A stretch of DNA of 64,000 bases from Georgenia yuyongxinii. GTDB taxonomy: Bacteria; Actinomycetota; Actinomycetes; Actinomycetales; Actinomycetaceae. Location: NCBI RefSeq assembly GCF_006352065.1, contig NZ_CP040915.1, positions 124,001 to 188,000 on the forward strand, written 5' to 3'. Of this stretch, positions 8,264 through 17,877 are shown piece by piece; position 1 is the stretch's first letter; every line of letters starts with the position of its first letter. Below the pieces are notes generated by a model that saw only the letters and a list, made by a program, of their open reading frames with translations, made no database searches and was not told the origin of the DNA. A program made the position numbers and the translations under genes.

Positions 8264-8953
8264 ATGGCGATCGGACGTCGTCTCACCCGTATCGTGCGGG
8301 CACGACGCAACGCGCCCGGGCCCGTCCAGGACCCGGGTGCCGTCGTGGCGGCCGCCCAGCGGGAGCAGGAGGACCGGCTCGACCACGCGCGCCGCGCGGT
8401 GGCCGATCTCGCCGTCCAGCGCCGCCGCACCGAGCTGCTCGCGGTGCGCGCCTCCGACGAGATCGCCCGGCTGAGCCGTCAGGCCGAGGACGCCGTCGCC
8501 CGCGGGGACGACACCGGCGCGAGGGACCTGCTCCGCCGCGCGATCGTGGCCCGAGAGCGGCGCGACGCGCTGCACGTCCGGCGTGGGGAGCTCGACGCCC
8601 AGGTCCAGCGGCTCGAGCGAAGCCTGGGGCAGGTCGAGGAGCGGGTGGAGGAGTCCCGCCTGCGCTACCTGTCGGTGCGCGCCGAGCAGGACGCCGCGCG
8701 CGCCTCGCTGGACGTGCGGCGGGCGCTGGGCGAGTCCGGCCGGGACGCGGCCGAGGCGGCCACCGCGGCCCGTGAGGCCGAACGTGCCGCGCGCGAGCTG
8801 CAGGCGCGGGCCGCCGCATACGACGAGCTGGCCTGGACCGACCCGGACGGCCCGGCGGTCCGCGAAGCCTTCGAACAGCTCGAGCACGGCCGCGAGGCCG
8901 AGGACGAGCTCGCCCGGCTCAAGCAGCGCAGGGGCATTGACCCGGGACGGTGA
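8264..8953 (+). CDS. pspA: PspA/IM30 family envelope-stress protein
   Basis: A 229-residue, almost wholly helical protein with the layout of PspA/IM30 (Vipp1) proteins: a short basic N-terminal helix (MAIGRRLTRIVRARR), then long Arg/Glu/Ala-rich coiled-coil segments, ending in a short C-terminal helix after the DELAWTDPDGPAV stretch. Such proteins bind the inner leaflet and form oligomeric coats that protect membrane integrity under stress. It starts with ATG 18 nt after the single-pass membrane protein. PspF and the proteobacterial PspBC are absent, as usual in actinobacteria, so regulation would be different here. Confidence 0.8.
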   Translation: MAIGRRLTRIVRARRNAPGPVQDPGAVVAAAQREQEDRLDHARRAVADLAVQRRRTELLAVRASDEIARLSRQAEDAVARGDDTGARDLLRRAIVARERRDALHVRRGELDAQVQRLERSLGQVEERVEESRLRYLSVRAEQDAARASLDVRRALGESGRDAAEAATAAREAERAARELQARAAAYDELAWTDPDGPAVREAFEQLEHGREAEDELARLKQRRGIDPGR

Positions 8954-9075
8954 GCGGCCGGGGATGGTGCGCGGCGAGCGCGCCCGCCTGCGGGGCGGTG
9001 GGCCGGTCCTGATCTCGGGTGGTACGCGGAGGTCCATATCCTCGTCAGTAACCGCTGACGAAACCTGAGGACCCC

Positions 9076-10017
9076 ATGAAGCTCCTGCTGCCCGACTCCT
9101 TGCCGCTCGACCCCGTCCTGCCCGACGCCGTCACGCCCGTCCGCTACGACGCCGCGGCGCCGGTGCCCCAGGAGCACCTGGACGCCGACGCCCTCGTGGT
9201 CTGGGGCAGCGCGACAGCCGACTTGGCGGAGGTCGCCGGCCGCATGCCGGACCTGCGCTGGGTGCAGGCCCTCGCCGCCGGCCCCGACTCCGTGCTCGCC
9301 GCCGGGTATCCCGAAGGCGTCGTCGTCACCTCCGGAGTAGGCCTGCACGACGCCACGGTCACCGAGCACGCCCTGGCGCTGACGCTCGCGCTCGTGCGCC
9401 GCCTCCCCCAGAGCGCCGTCGCCCAGGCCGAGCACCGCTGGGCGCGCGAGCTCGGGGGCATGCAGCCGTTGCGCCCCGACGGCCTGGTGACCACCCTGCT
9501 GGGTGCGCGGGTGCTCGTCTGGGGCTTCGGCAACATCGGGCAGACCCTCGCGCCGGTGCTGCGCGCGCTCGGTGCGCACGTGACCGGCGTCGCCCGCAGC
9601 GCCGGGGAGCGGGCGGGGTTCCCCGTGGTCGCCGAGGACGACCTGGACGCCGAGCTGGCCCGCACGGACGTGCTCGTCATGATCCTGCCCGGCACCGACG
9701 CCACGGCCGCGGCGCTGAACGCCGCCCGGCTGGCGGCGCTGCCGCGTCACGCCTACGTGGTCAACGTCGGCCGCGGGTCCACGGTGGACGAGGACGCCCT
9801 CGCCGCCGCGCTCACGTCCGGCTCGATCGCCGGCGCGGCGCTGGACGTCACCGCCGTCGAGCCGCTCCCCGCCGAGTCCCCGCTGTGGGACCTGCCGAAC
9901 CTTCTGCTGACTCCGCACGCCGCCGGCGGCCGCCCGGTGGGCGCCGATCAGCTCATCGCCCACAACGTCGCCGCACTGCTGGCCGGCGCGCCGCTGCGCA
10001 ACGAGGTGGCCCGATGA
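9076..10017 (+). CDS. D-2-hydroxyacid dehydrogenase (phosphoglycerate dehydrogenase-like)
   Basis: A 313-residue NAD(P)-dependent dehydrogenase that should reduce a 2-keto acid or oxidise a D-2-hydroxy acid. Visible are the nucleotide-binding GFGNIGQ (about residues 150-156), the catalytic Arg in NVGRGSTVD (about 233), Glu in TAVEPLP (about 262) and His in TPHAAGG (about 281). The N-terminus is short and there is no regulatory ACT domain, so it is not a complete SerA. It follows pspA by 122 nt, with TATCCT as a possible own -10 and a small hairpin in the leader. The next gene, a glycosyltransferase, begins 33 nt downstream. Confidence 0.85.
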   Translation: MKLLLPDSLPLDPVLPDAVTPVRYDAAAPVPQEHLDADALVVWGSATADLAEVAGRMPDLRWVQALAAGPDSVLAAGYPEGVVVTSGVGLHDATVTEHALALTLALVRRLPQSAVAQAEHRWARELGGMQPLRPDGLVTTLLGARVLVWGFGNIGQTLAPVLRALGAHVTGVARSAGERAGFPVVAEDDLDAELARTDVLVMILPGTDATAAALNAARLAALPRHAYVVNVGRGSTVDEDALAAALTSGSIAGAALDVTAVEPLPAESPLWDLPNLLLTPHAAGGRPVGADQLIAHNVAALLAGAPLRNEVAR

Positions 10018-10050
10018 TGCGTGGCGTCCGGTGAGCCGGGGAGTGGTCCG

Positions 10051-11289
10051 GTGACGCACGTCGTCCTGGCCACGGTGGGCAGCGCCGGCGACGTCGTCCC
10101 GCTCGTCGGGCTCGGCGCCGAGCTGCGGGCGCGTGGGCACCGCGTCAGCGTCCTGACGAACCCGTACTTCCGGGGCGTGGTGGAGCGGGCGGACCTCGAG
10201 CTCGTGCCCACGGGCACCGTCGCGGACTTCGAGCGCGCCATGCGCGACCCTGACCTGTGGCACCCCACCCGGGCGCTGCGGGCCGTCGCGCGGGAGGCGA
10301 TCCTCCCGACGATGCGGCCCATGTACGAGTACATCGCGGGGCTCGACCCGGCGAGCACCGTGCTCGTCGCGTCTGGGCTCGCCTTCGGCCCCCGCCTCGC
10401 GCAGGAACGGCTCGGCTTCCGCCTGGCCACCGTGCACCTGCAGCCCACCCTGTTCATGAGCGCCCACGACAACGCCGAGATGGGGCCCGTCAAGGCACCC
10501 GACTGGCTGCCCGTGGGCTTCCACGCCTGGCGGCTCGCCCAGCTCGAGCGACGCTTCGTCGACCCGCTGATGGCCCCCGACCTCAACGCCTTCCGCGCCG
10601 AGCTCGGGCTCGCGCCGGTCACGCGGATCTTCGGCCGGTGGATGCACTCCCCGGACCGTGTTCTCGGCCTGTTCCCAGACTGGTTCGCGCCCCCGCAGCC
10701 GGACTGGCCCCGCAACCTCGCCCTCACCGGCTTCGTGGACCACCGGGACGACGACGCCCCGCTGGGCCCGGAGCTGGAGGAGTTCCTGGCGGCCGGCGAG
10801 CCGCCGGTCGTCTTCACCCCCGGCTCCGCCAACCTGCACGGCGCGCGGTTCTTCGCCGCCGCCGTCGGCGCCGCACGCCGGCTCGGCCGACGCGCGGTGC
10901 TGCTGACCCGGTTCCGTGAGCAGCTCCCCGCCGAGCTGCCGCCCGGCGTGCTGCCCGTGGAGTGGGCGAACCTCCCACGGCTGCTGCCCCGGGCCGCGGC
11001 GATGGTGTACCACGGTGGCATCGGGACCCTGGCGCAGACGCTCAACGCCGGGATCCCGCACCTGGTGGTGCCGTTCGCGCACGACCAGCCCGACAACGCC
11101 AACCGGCTCATCCGGCTCGGCGTCGGCGACCGCCTGGGCGTGCGGGGGCTCACGGCCGCACGCCTGGCGGCGAAGCTCGACCGGTTGCTCACCGACCCGG
11201 CTGTGGCGGCACGCTGCGCCGAGTACGCCACCCGGGTGGACTACGCCCGGTCTGCCCGCGAGACGTGCGACGTCATCGAGGCGCTGTGA
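10051..11289 (+). CDS. GT1-family (UGT-like) glycosyltransferase
   Basis: A 412-residue GT-B glycosyltransferase of the macrolide/flavonoid UGT type. The N-terminal VVLATVGSAGDVVPL is the usual acceptor-domain start, and the C-terminal sugar-nucleotide motif reads YHGGIGTLAQTLNAG followed by PFAHDQPDNA. No membrane helices, so cytosolic or peripheral. The acceptor is unknown; bacterial members often glycosylate lipids, antibiotics or other small hydrophobic molecules. GTG 10051 is preferred (GGGGAG 7 nt upstream) over GTG 10021. It belongs to the same rightward set as pspA and the hydroxyacid dehydrogenase. Confidence 0.85.
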   Translation: MTHVVLATVGSAGDVVPLVGLGAELRARGHRVSVLTNPYFRGVVERADLELVPTGTVADFERAMRDPDLWHPTRALRAVAREAILPTMRPMYEYIAGLDPASTVLVASGLAFGPRLAQERLGFRLATVHLQPTLFMSAHDNAEMGPVKAPDWLPVGFHAWRLAQLERRFVDPLMAPDLNAFRAELGLAPVTRIFGRWMHSPDRVLGLFPDWFAPPQPDWPRNLALTGFVDHRDDDAPLGPELEEFLAAGEPPVVFTPGSANLHGARFFAAAVGAARRLGRRAVLLTRFREQLPAELPPGVLPVEWANLPRLLPRAAAMVYHGGIGTLAQTLNAGIPHLVVPFAHDQPDNANRLIRLGVGDRLGVRGLTAARLAAKLDRLLTDPAVAARCAEYATRVDYARSARETCDVIEAL

Positions 11290-11512
11290 CCCGGTGCTGC
11301 GCCCCATCTCGTTGCCGACGGCGGCCGCTCTGGCCGCAGGCGCCCGTTCGCGGCTCGGGCGCCTGGTGAACCACCTGCGCGAGCCGCGAACAACAGCGCT
11401 CGCGAAGGGAGCACGTGGGCCGGCGCCGCGTACCCCTGGTTCCTGCACGCTCTGAGACGTACCGTGCAGGTGGCAGACACTCAGCACCATTCCGCACGTC
11501 AGTGAGGTCCAG

Positions 11513-12079
11513 ATGGGCGCTTCTGCTGGCACAACCATGGCCGACGGCGTCGGCTGGCCGATCCTGCTCGCCACCTTCGTGGCGCTCGCCCTGGTCGGCG
11601 CCGTGGTGCGGCTGGTCGGCGTCGCGGTGGTGCGGCTGGTCGGCAGCCGTCTCCCAGCCCCGGCCCCGCCCACGACCGGCCCGCAGGACGTCGACGCCGC
11701 CACGATCGTGCGGATGCGCCGACAGGCGCAACGCTCGGTGGACGACGTCGAGCGGTCGCTCGGCGCGGCCCAGGCCCGCGGCTGTCCCGTCGGTGACCTG
11801 CCGTCGATGGTGGCCTGTCTCGCAAGCACCGGCCGGCAGCTGGACGACGAGCTCCGCCTCGCCGAGGCGGAGCCGGACGCGGAGCTCCGGTGGATCTGGA
11901 CGACGTATCTCGCCGACCAGCTCCACGAGCACCGGGCGGAGTGCGCCGCCCTGCGGCGCACGGTGCGCAGGCTGGAGCTGGCCGACGGGCCCAACCACCT
12001 CGCCCGCGCGGGCGACCCCCTCGCCACGGAGATGGAGGCCGGCCCCGCCTGGGGCGCTCCGTACGGCCGCCGCATCTGA
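11513..12079 (+). CDS. Single-pass membrane protein, paralog 2 of the PspA-associated protein
   Basis: A 188-residue protein with one or two N-terminal hydrophobic segments (residues about 13-45, rich in Val/Leu) and a charged helical cytoplasmic part. It aligns with the protein at 7652-8245 over PVGDLP, LDDELRLAEAEPD and the C-terminal YGRRI, so it is a diverged duplicate, though the surroundings differ. It ends the rightward run and is followed by a strong terminator-like hairpin. The 223 nt before it hold no recognisable gene. Function unknown; association with the PspA system is inferred from the paralogy. Confidence 0.65.
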   Translation: MGASAGTTMADGVGWPILLATFVALALVGAVVRLVGVAVVRLVGSRLPAPAPPTTGPQDVDAATIVRMRRQAQRSVDDVERSLGAAQARGCPVGDLPSMVACLASTGRQLDDELRLAEAEPDAELRWIWTTYLADQLHEHRAECAALRRTVRRLELADGPNHLARAGDPLATEMEAGPAWGAPYGRRI

Positions 12080-12125
12080 CCTGTCCGCACAGGCCGGGCC
12101 ACGTCTGATCTGACCCGCACAGGCC

Positions 12126-12156
12126 GGGCCGGTGCGGACAGTGTCCGCACCGGCCC
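12126..12156. terminator. Bidirectional terminator hairpin
   Basis: A near-perfect inverted repeat: arm GGGCCGGTGCGGACA and its exact complement separated by one base, which folds to a roughly 13-bp stem. It sits between convergent genes ending at 12079 and 12199. There is no U-tract, as usual for GC-rich actinobacteria. Confidence 0.7.
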
Positions 12157-12198
12157 GACCGTTGGATGCCCCGAACTCTCTACGAGCGCCGGGCCCGG

Positions 12199-14340
12199 CT
12201 ACTTCTTGGTCTTCACCACCGAGTAGTCGTAGCCCGCGTCGAGCACGGTGAGGTCACCGCTGGGCAGGTTGGACACCGAGACCACGAAGTCCGTGTTCGG
12301 GCCGTTCGCGCACTTGGTGCTCAGCGTGTAGGTGGAGATGTCGTCACCGGTGAACCGGTAGACGTGGTTGCCCGCGTCGTCGACGATCTCACCGGCGCTC
12401 GCGGTCCCGGGCGTGAGGTCGCACGTGGCGATGACCTGCACCGTCCAGTTGTTGTCCTGCTCGCCGGTGGTCTCGATCCAGTTGCCATCCTCGGAAGAGA
12501 CCGCGGCGTCGGCACCGTTCACGGTGATGTCGTCGATGAACCAGCCGGTGTCGAGGTACGCCGCGTCGGTGGAGTAGCGCCACCGCAGGTCCGTCGCGCC
12601 GTCGGGCAGCGTGACCTGGTACTGCACGTACTGCGGCTCGTCCACGAAGTACGTCCCGCCCGAGGTGCCGGTGATGCCGTTGCCCTCGGTGTTGTTGCTG
12701 TGCGGGTTCTCGTCGGTGGAGACGACGGCGCCGCTGGCGACGTCGGTCACCGGGACGGTGACCCACTCGCCGTCGACCTCGGCCTCGACGAAGCCGTAGT
12801 CCCAGCCCTCCTCGATGAAGTGCCAGGTCCAGAAGTCGACCGTGTCACCGCCGGCCACCGGGGTGTCCAGGGCGAGGATGGTGTCGGACTGGCTGGCGTA
12901 CCCGCCCCACCAGTGCGTCTCGCCCGAGTGTGGTGCCACCTGGGCGGAGTCCTCGCCGTCGAACTGCAGCGCGACCCGCGGGCCGGGGTTGCGGAACTTC
13001 TCGTAGGAGACGCCGAACGGCAGGGCGGTGGAGTCCGGCCGGTTCGCCGCGTTGTCCCACTTCGGGGCCGGCTGGGCGCCCTGGTAGCTGCCCCGGTCGT
13101 CCCAGAACACGCTGTTGGCGACGTCGATCGTCCAGCCGCCGGAGGTGGGGCCGAGGTCGAAGTTCTCCAGGTCCCACACGCTCGAGTCCTCATCGTCGAG
13201 GTACATCGTCACCGCCCAGTCGCGGAACAGGTCCTCCGCGGAGCGCAGGTCAGCGCCAGTCCGGGCGTTGAACGCGTCGATGGCGTTCTGCACGCCCTCG
13301 ATGGAGTCCGCCTGCTCGGCGAAGACCAGCTTGATGAGCAGGTCGCCCGCCGCGTCGTCGTACTCCAGGTCCGGGGTGAGGTCGCCGCCGCCGTTGCCGC
13401 CGGCCTGCTCCCACAGGTAGGCGAAGTAGCTGAAGGAGGCGCCGTAGTTCTCCAGGCCGCCGCCCCACCGGGTCAGCGAGGTCTCGCGGTGGAAGACCTG
13501 CTGGTAGGTGAGGTGGCTGCCGGTCATGTCGTAGCCGTTGAGGAACGCGGCGACGTCCGCGAGGCCCTCGTCCACCCAGGAGAGCTCGCCCGGGTCGGAG
13601 TAGTTCATGAGCAGGTGCTCGAGCTCGTGAGCGATGACGCCCTCGTAGAGCTGGGGCCGGTCGTTGGCCGGGTCGCCGTCGCCCCACGGCTCGGCCGACG
13701 GGTTCTCGCCCACCCGGTTCGCCCAGTCGAACGCGTCCAGGACGATGACGTTCATCCCGAGCGAGTCGATGAAGTCCGGGGCAAAGTAGCCGGCCGTGTA
13801 CGTGTCGACGGCGCAGTCGTAGTAGTTCTCGTCCTGGACGTTGTAGACGAGCGTGACCAGGGAGTCGCTGTCCGGGTCCGCCGGGTCGGCGGCGGCCATC
13901 GGGCCGAAATGCTGCTCGTTGACGTGGACGATCTGGGTGGAGAGCTCGTCGCCGAGGTAGTCGATCTGCGCCTGGGTGAGGACGTAGTCGGCGGGGTTCT
14001 GGTCGGCGCACGGGACGAACCCGTCGCCCTCGTTGTGGTCGAACGCCGGGTCGAGGCTGTGGACGCCCTTGACGGCGTCGAGCGCGCCGACCGGCACGTA
14101 GACGTAGACCGGGGTGCCCTCCGCGGTCGCGCCGGCGTAGGCCCGCTGGAAGGGCTGGTAGTAGGTGCCCCCGGCCGCCGAGTCGTTGATGGGCACCGTG
14201 ATGACGTCGTCGCCCGGGCTGCCCGCATCGCCGGGTGGATCGACAGAGTGCGAGGCCAGTGCCGGGGCGGCCAGGCCGGTCATGACGAGTGCGCTCGTGG
14301 CGGTCGCCGCGACGAACGTGCGGCGGATGGATGTCCGCAT
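12199..14340 (-). CDS. Secreted zinc metalloprotease (gluzincin, M30-like)
   Basis: A 713-residue exported protein. A signal peptide (RRTFVAATATS..., cleavage near ALA-S at about residue 30) precedes the catalytic domain with H238-E-x-x-H242 and a third ligand Glu258 in WVDEGLADVAAF, the spacing seen in M30 hyicolysin-type gluzincins rather than in the M6 immune inhibitor A site. Residues from about 430 on form an MAM/jelly-roll-like region (WGGYASQSD, WFIDDITVNG) similar to the tail of immune inhibitor A proteins. It probably degrades extracellular protein. GGGGAG precedes the ATG. The reading frame stays open far upstream of the start by chance. Confidence 0.8.
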   Translation of the reverse strand: MRTSIRRTFVAATATSALVMTGLAAPALASHSVDPPGDAGSPGDDVITVPINDSAAGGTYYQPFQRAYAGATAEGTPVYVYVPVGALDAVKGVHSLDPAFDHNEGDGFVPCADQNPADYVLTQAQIDYLGDELSTQIVHVNEQHFGPMAAADPADPDSDSLVTLVYNVQDENYYDCAVDTYTAGYFAPDFIDSLGMNVIVLDAFDWANRVGENPSAEPWGDGDPANDRPQLYEGVIAHELEHLLMNYSDPGELSWVDEGLADVAAFLNGYDMTGSHLTYQQVFHRETSLTRWGGGLENYGASFSYFAYLWEQAGGNGGGDLTPDLEYDDAAGDLLIKLVFAEQADSIEGVQNAIDAFNARTGADLRSAEDLFRDWAVTMYLDDEDSSVWDLENFDLGPTSGGWTIDVANSVFWDDRGSYQGAQPAPKWDNAANRPDSTALPFGVSYEKFRNPGPRVALQFDGEDSAQVAPHSGETHWWGGYASQSDTILALDTPVAGGDTVDFWTWHFIEEGWDYGFVEAEVDGEWVTVPVTDVASGAVVSTDENPHSNNTEGNGITGTSGGTYFVDEPQYVQYQVTLPDGATDLRWRYSTDAAYLDTGWFIDDITVNGADAAVSSEDGNWIETTGEQDNNWTVQVIATCDLTPGTASAGEIVDDAGNHVYRFTGDDISTYTLSTKCANGPNTDFVVSVSNLPSGDLTVLDAGYDYSVVKTKK

Positions 14341-14484
14341 GAAGACTCCCCCTGGTTCCGGACCTCGACGTTGAGGTCGTGGCGGCAGGTTAGCGGCGGG
14401 CTCGGTCCGCCGCGAGGGTTGGGGGACGTCAAGGTCCGGGATCCCACCGGCGACGCGCGAATCGGGAATGTCGGACGGCCCGTT

Positions 14485-14490
14485 TACTCT
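14485..14490 (+). promoter_or_regulatory. -10 of a leaderless SNF2 gene
   Basis: TACTCT followed by 6 nt and then the GTG start at 14497. The transcription start would fall on or next to the start codon, and there is no Shine-Dalgarno. Confidence 0.55.
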
Positions 14491-14496
14491 TGGCGT

Positions 14497-17400
14497 GTGC
14501 CCGGAACCGGCGCCGCAGCGCATCTGACTGCCTGGTCGAACCTGCCCGACGAGGCGGCAATCGTCGACGCCGTCGGGCCCGAGACGTTCCGCCGCGGGGA
14601 GGCGTACGCCCGGGACGGTCGGGTCACCTGGCTCAGCAACGATGCCCGGACCGGGGTGCTCTACGCGTCGGTGGAGGGCAGCCGCCAGCGCCCCTACCAG
14701 ACCCTCGTCACCGTCGGCGCCGGTCCGCTGAGCGGGCGGTGCACCTGCCCGGTGGCCGTGAACTGCAAGCACATGGCCGCCGTGCTCGTCGCGGCCCTGG
14801 AGAACCTGACAGGCCGCGGTCGCGCGGCCGCCGCCGCGCGTACGCCCGGGGTCCCGGAGTGGGAGCAGGTGTTGGCGGACGTCGTCCGCCGGCCGGCGGC
14901 CCCCGACCAGTCCGGGGTGCCGATCGGCCTGCAGGTCGAGCTCATGGATCTGGGCCCCGGCGCCCCGCGGTTGCGGCTGCGGCCGGTGCGGCCGGGCAAG
15001 CGGGACAACTGGGTGCGCACCGGGATCACCTGGCGTGACCTGCAGTACTCCTACATCGGCGGCAACCACGTGCGGGCCCACCGGGAGGCGCTGCAGGACC
15101 TGTACCGCGCACACCAGTCCCGCGGTTACTACCACTACGCCGACGAGCCGGTGTATCTCGACGAGTTCGGCCCCACCCTGTGGCACCTGCTGCGGCGGGT
15201 GGTCGACACCGGCGTCCCGCTGGTCACCGCCAAGGGCACGCCGGGGCCGGTCGCCCTCGCGGACGAGCCCGCCGAGGTCGTCCTCGACCTCGCCCGGACG
15301 GCGACGGCGGACCTCGCCGTCACGCCGGTGGTGCAGCTGGCCGGCCGGCACGGGGCCGGGCGGACCCTGACCACCGTCGGGAACCCGCCGCACGGGCTCG
15401 TGCTGGCGACCACGGGTCCGTCGGGAACCCCGACAGGGCTCCTGCTGACCCCGCTCGCCCAGGCGCTCACCCCCAAGGCCGCCGCGCTGGTCACCGCCGG
15501 CTCGCTGACCGTGCCGGCCACGGACGTCGACCGCTTCCTGCGTGAGTACTACCCCGGTCTGCGGCAGGTCATCGACGTGCGCTCGCGGGACGAGAGCGTC
15601 GAGCTGCCCGAGATCGCCCCGCCCCGGCTGACGGTCCGGGCCACTCCCACGGCAGGCCACCGCCTCACCGTCACCTGGTCCTTCCGGTACGAGGTCGACG
15701 GCCAGGCCCGGCTCGTGCCGCTGCGTGGGCCGACCGCACCGGGCCGGGACCTGGCGGTCGAGCGGCGCCTCCTGGCCGAGCTCGCCCTGCCCACGGACGT
15801 CGTCCCGCAGCTGCGCGAGCTCGACCGCGGCCAGCTCCTTCTGGTGCCCGAGGTCGAGCTGCGCGGGGTGGACGCCGCGATCTTCGTCGAGGAGATCGTG
15901 CCCGGGCTGCGCGAGCAGGGCGTCGTCGTCGACCTGGACGACGCGGTCCCCGACTACCGCCTCTCCGAGGCCGCGCCCGTCATCCGCCTCTCGGCCACGG
16001 ACTCCGAGGACCGTGACTGGTTCGACCTGGGCGTCCAGGTCGAGCTCGACGGGGAGGAGGTGCCGTTCCAGGAGCTCTTCACCGCCCTCGCCCGGGGTGA
16101 GAGCCACCTGGTGCTGCGCTCCGGCACCTACTTCAGCCTGGAGCGGCCCGAGCTCGACCAGCTGCGCCGGCTCATCGAGGAGGCCCGGAACCTGCAGGAC
16201 CGAGCCAGCAAGGGCCTGCGGATCAGCACCTACCAGGCGGGTCTGTGGGAGGAGCTGGCCCAGCTCGGCGTCGTGGCGGAGCAGAGCGCCCGGTGGTCGG
16301 CGACCGTGACCCGGCTGCTGGCCGGTGAGGAGGCCGAGCCGCCCGCCGTGCCGGCCGGGCTGGCGGCCCAGCTGCGCCCGTACCAGCTCGAGGGCTACCG
16401 GTGGCTGGCATACCTGTGGGACAGCGGGCTCGGCGGGATCCTTGCCGACGACATGGGCCTGGGCAAGACGCTGCAGACCCTCGCCACCATCTGCCGGGCG
16501 CGTGAGGCCGGCACGCTCACCGCCCCGGTCCTGGTGGTCGCGCCCACGTCCGTGGTGGGCAACTGGGCCGTGGAGGCCGCCCGGTTCGCCCCCGACCTGC
16601 GGGTGGCCACCGTGACCGAGACCCAGAAGAAGTCCGGCCGGCCGCTCGTCGACGACGTCGCCGGCGCAGACCTGGTCCTGACCTCCTACGCCCTGTTCCG
16701 CCTCGACAACCCCGGCTACGCCGCGCTGCCGTGGGCGGGGCTGGTGCTCGACGAGGCGCAGTTCGTCAAGAACCACCAGGCGAAGATCTACCAGTGCGCC
16801 CGCAAGCTGGCCGCCCCGTTCAAGCTCGCGATCACCGGCACCCCGCTCGAGAACAGCCTCATGGACCTGTGGTCGCTGCTCTCCATCGTCGCGCCCGGGA
16901 TGTTCCCCGACCCCACGGCGTTCACCGAGACCTACCGCAAGCCCATCGAGAGCGGCGCGGACCCGGCCCGGTTGGCTACGCTCCGCCGTCGGATCCGGCC
17001 GTTCATCCGCCGCCGCACCAAGGAGCAGGTCGCCACGGACCTGCCACCCAAGCAGGAGCAGGTGCTGCGCGTCACGCTCAACCCGCGCCACCACAAGATC
17101 TACCAGACCCACCTGCAGCGTGAGCGCCGCAAGATCCTCGACCTCGTCGACGACCTGGACAAGAACCGGTTCACGATCCTGCGATCGCTCACCCTGCTGC
17201 GCCAGCTCAGCCTCGACCCCGCCCTCGTGGACGAGAAGTACGCCGGGGTGCGCTCGTCCAAGGCCGACGCGTTCCTCGAGCAGCTCCAGGAGGTGGTCGA
17301 CGGCGGCCACCGCGCCCTGGTGTTCAGCCAGTTCACCGGCTTCCTGGGAACCGTCCGCGCCAGGCTCGAGGAGGAGGGCATCGAGTACGTCTACCTCGAC

Positions 17401-17760
17401 GGCCGCACCCGGGACCGACCCGCACGGATCGCGGAGTTCAAGACCGGGCCCGCGCCGGTGTTCCTCATCAGCCTCAAGGCCGGCGGTTTCGGTCTCAACC
17501 TCACCGAGGCCGACTACTGCTTCATCCTCGACCCCTGGTGGAACCCCGCGGCCGAGGCGCAGGCGGTGGACCGCACCCACCGCATCGGCCAGGACAAGCA
17601 CGTGATGGTCTACAAGATGGTCGCCGAGGACACCATCGAGGAGAAGGTCCTCGAGCTCCAGGCCCGCAAGCAGGACCTGTTCGACCGGGTGATCGACGAC
17701 GGTGGCGAGCTCGCCGCACCGCTGAGCGCCGAGGAGATCCGCAACCTGCTCGCTTCCTGA
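14497..17760 (+). CDS. SWIM zinc-finger SNF2-family helicase/ATPase
   Basis: A 1087-residue SWI2/SNF2 ATPase. It carries an N-terminal SWIM zinc finger (Cys82, Cys84, Cys90, His92), a bacterial SNF2-associated region, then the helicase core: GILADDMGLGKT (Walker A, about residue 650), LDEAQFVKN (Walker B, about 750), TGTPLEN, and the C-terminal lobe with LVFSQFTGF, SLKAGGFGLNL and DRTHRIGQ. It should translocate on double-stranded DNA and remodel nucleoprotein or RNA polymerase complexes, like RapA-type proteins. GTG 14497 is chosen because a -10 stands exactly 6 nt upstream. Divergent from the protease gene. Confidence 0.9.
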   Translation: MPGTGAAAHLTAWSNLPDEAAIVDAVGPETFRRGEAYARDGRVTWLSNDARTGVLYASVEGSRQRPYQTLVTVGAGPLSGRCTCPVAVNCKHMAAVLVAALENLTGRGRAAAAARTPGVPEWEQVLADVVRRPAAPDQSGVPIGLQVELMDLGPGAPRLRLRPVRPGKRDNWVRTGITWRDLQYSYIGGNHVRAHREALQDLYRAHQSRGYYHYADEPVYLDEFGPTLWHLLRRVVDTGVPLVTAKGTPGPVALADEPAEVVLDLARTATADLAVTPVVQLAGRHGAGRTLTTVGNPPHGLVLATTGPSGTPTGLLLTPLAQALTPKAAALVTAGSLTVPATDVDRFLREYYPGLRQVIDVRSRDESVELPEIAPPRLTVRATPTAGHRLTVTWSFRYEVDGQARLVPLRGPTAPGRDLAVERRLLAELALPTDVVPQLRELDRGQLLLVPEVELRGVDAAIFVEEIVPGLREQGVVVDLDDAVPDYRLSEAAPVIRLSATDSEDRDWFDLGVQVELDGEEVPFQELFTALARGESHLVLRSGTYFSLERPELDQLRRLIEEARNLQDRASKGLRISTYQAGLWEELAQLGVVAEQSARWSATVTRLLAGEEAEPPAVPAGLAAQLRPYQLEGYRWLAYLWDSGLGGILADDMGLGKTLQTLATICRAREAGTLTAPVLVVAPTSVVGNWAVEAARFAPDLRVATVTETQKKSGRPLVDDVAGADLVLTSYALFRLDNPGYAALPWAGLVLDEAQFVKNHQAKIYQCARKLAAPFKLAITGTPLENSLMDLWSLLSIVAPGMFPDPTAFTETYRKPIESGADPARLATLRRRIRPFIRRRTKEQVATDLPPKQEQVLRVTLNPRHHKIYQTHLQRERRKILDLVDDLDKNRFTILRSLTLLRQLSLDPALVDEKYAGVRSSKADAFLEQLQEVVDGGHRALVFSQFTGFLGTVRARLEEEGIEYVYLDGRTRDRPARIAEFKTGPAPVFLISLKAGGFGLNLTEADYCFILDPWWNPAAEAQAVDRTHRIGQDKHVMVYKMVAEDTIEEKVLELQARKQDLFDRVIDDGGELAAPLSAEEIRNLLAS

Positions 17761-17877
17761 GCGGACGCCGTAGCGCGGTGGTGTGTTGTCGGGTCGCCGG
17801 GTCGCCTGGGCTCGTGAGCGTCGGGGTGGCGTCGGCACGTCATGTGGCGCACGTCATGGGTTATTACCTGGGACGCG

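Noticed and set aside
8665-12150. Minus-strand open frame of 1161 codons
   Set aside because: Antisense to pspA, the dehydrogenase, the glycosyltransferase and the second membrane protein, all with clear motifs; low-complexity Arg/Pro/Ser composition.
14341-17838. Minus-strand open frame continuous with the secreted protease gene, giving 1879 codons in all
   Set aside because: It lies antisense to the complete SNF2 helicase gene, has no protein-like motifs, and the protease has its own signal peptide and ribosome binding site at 14340. High third-position GC keeps such frames open.
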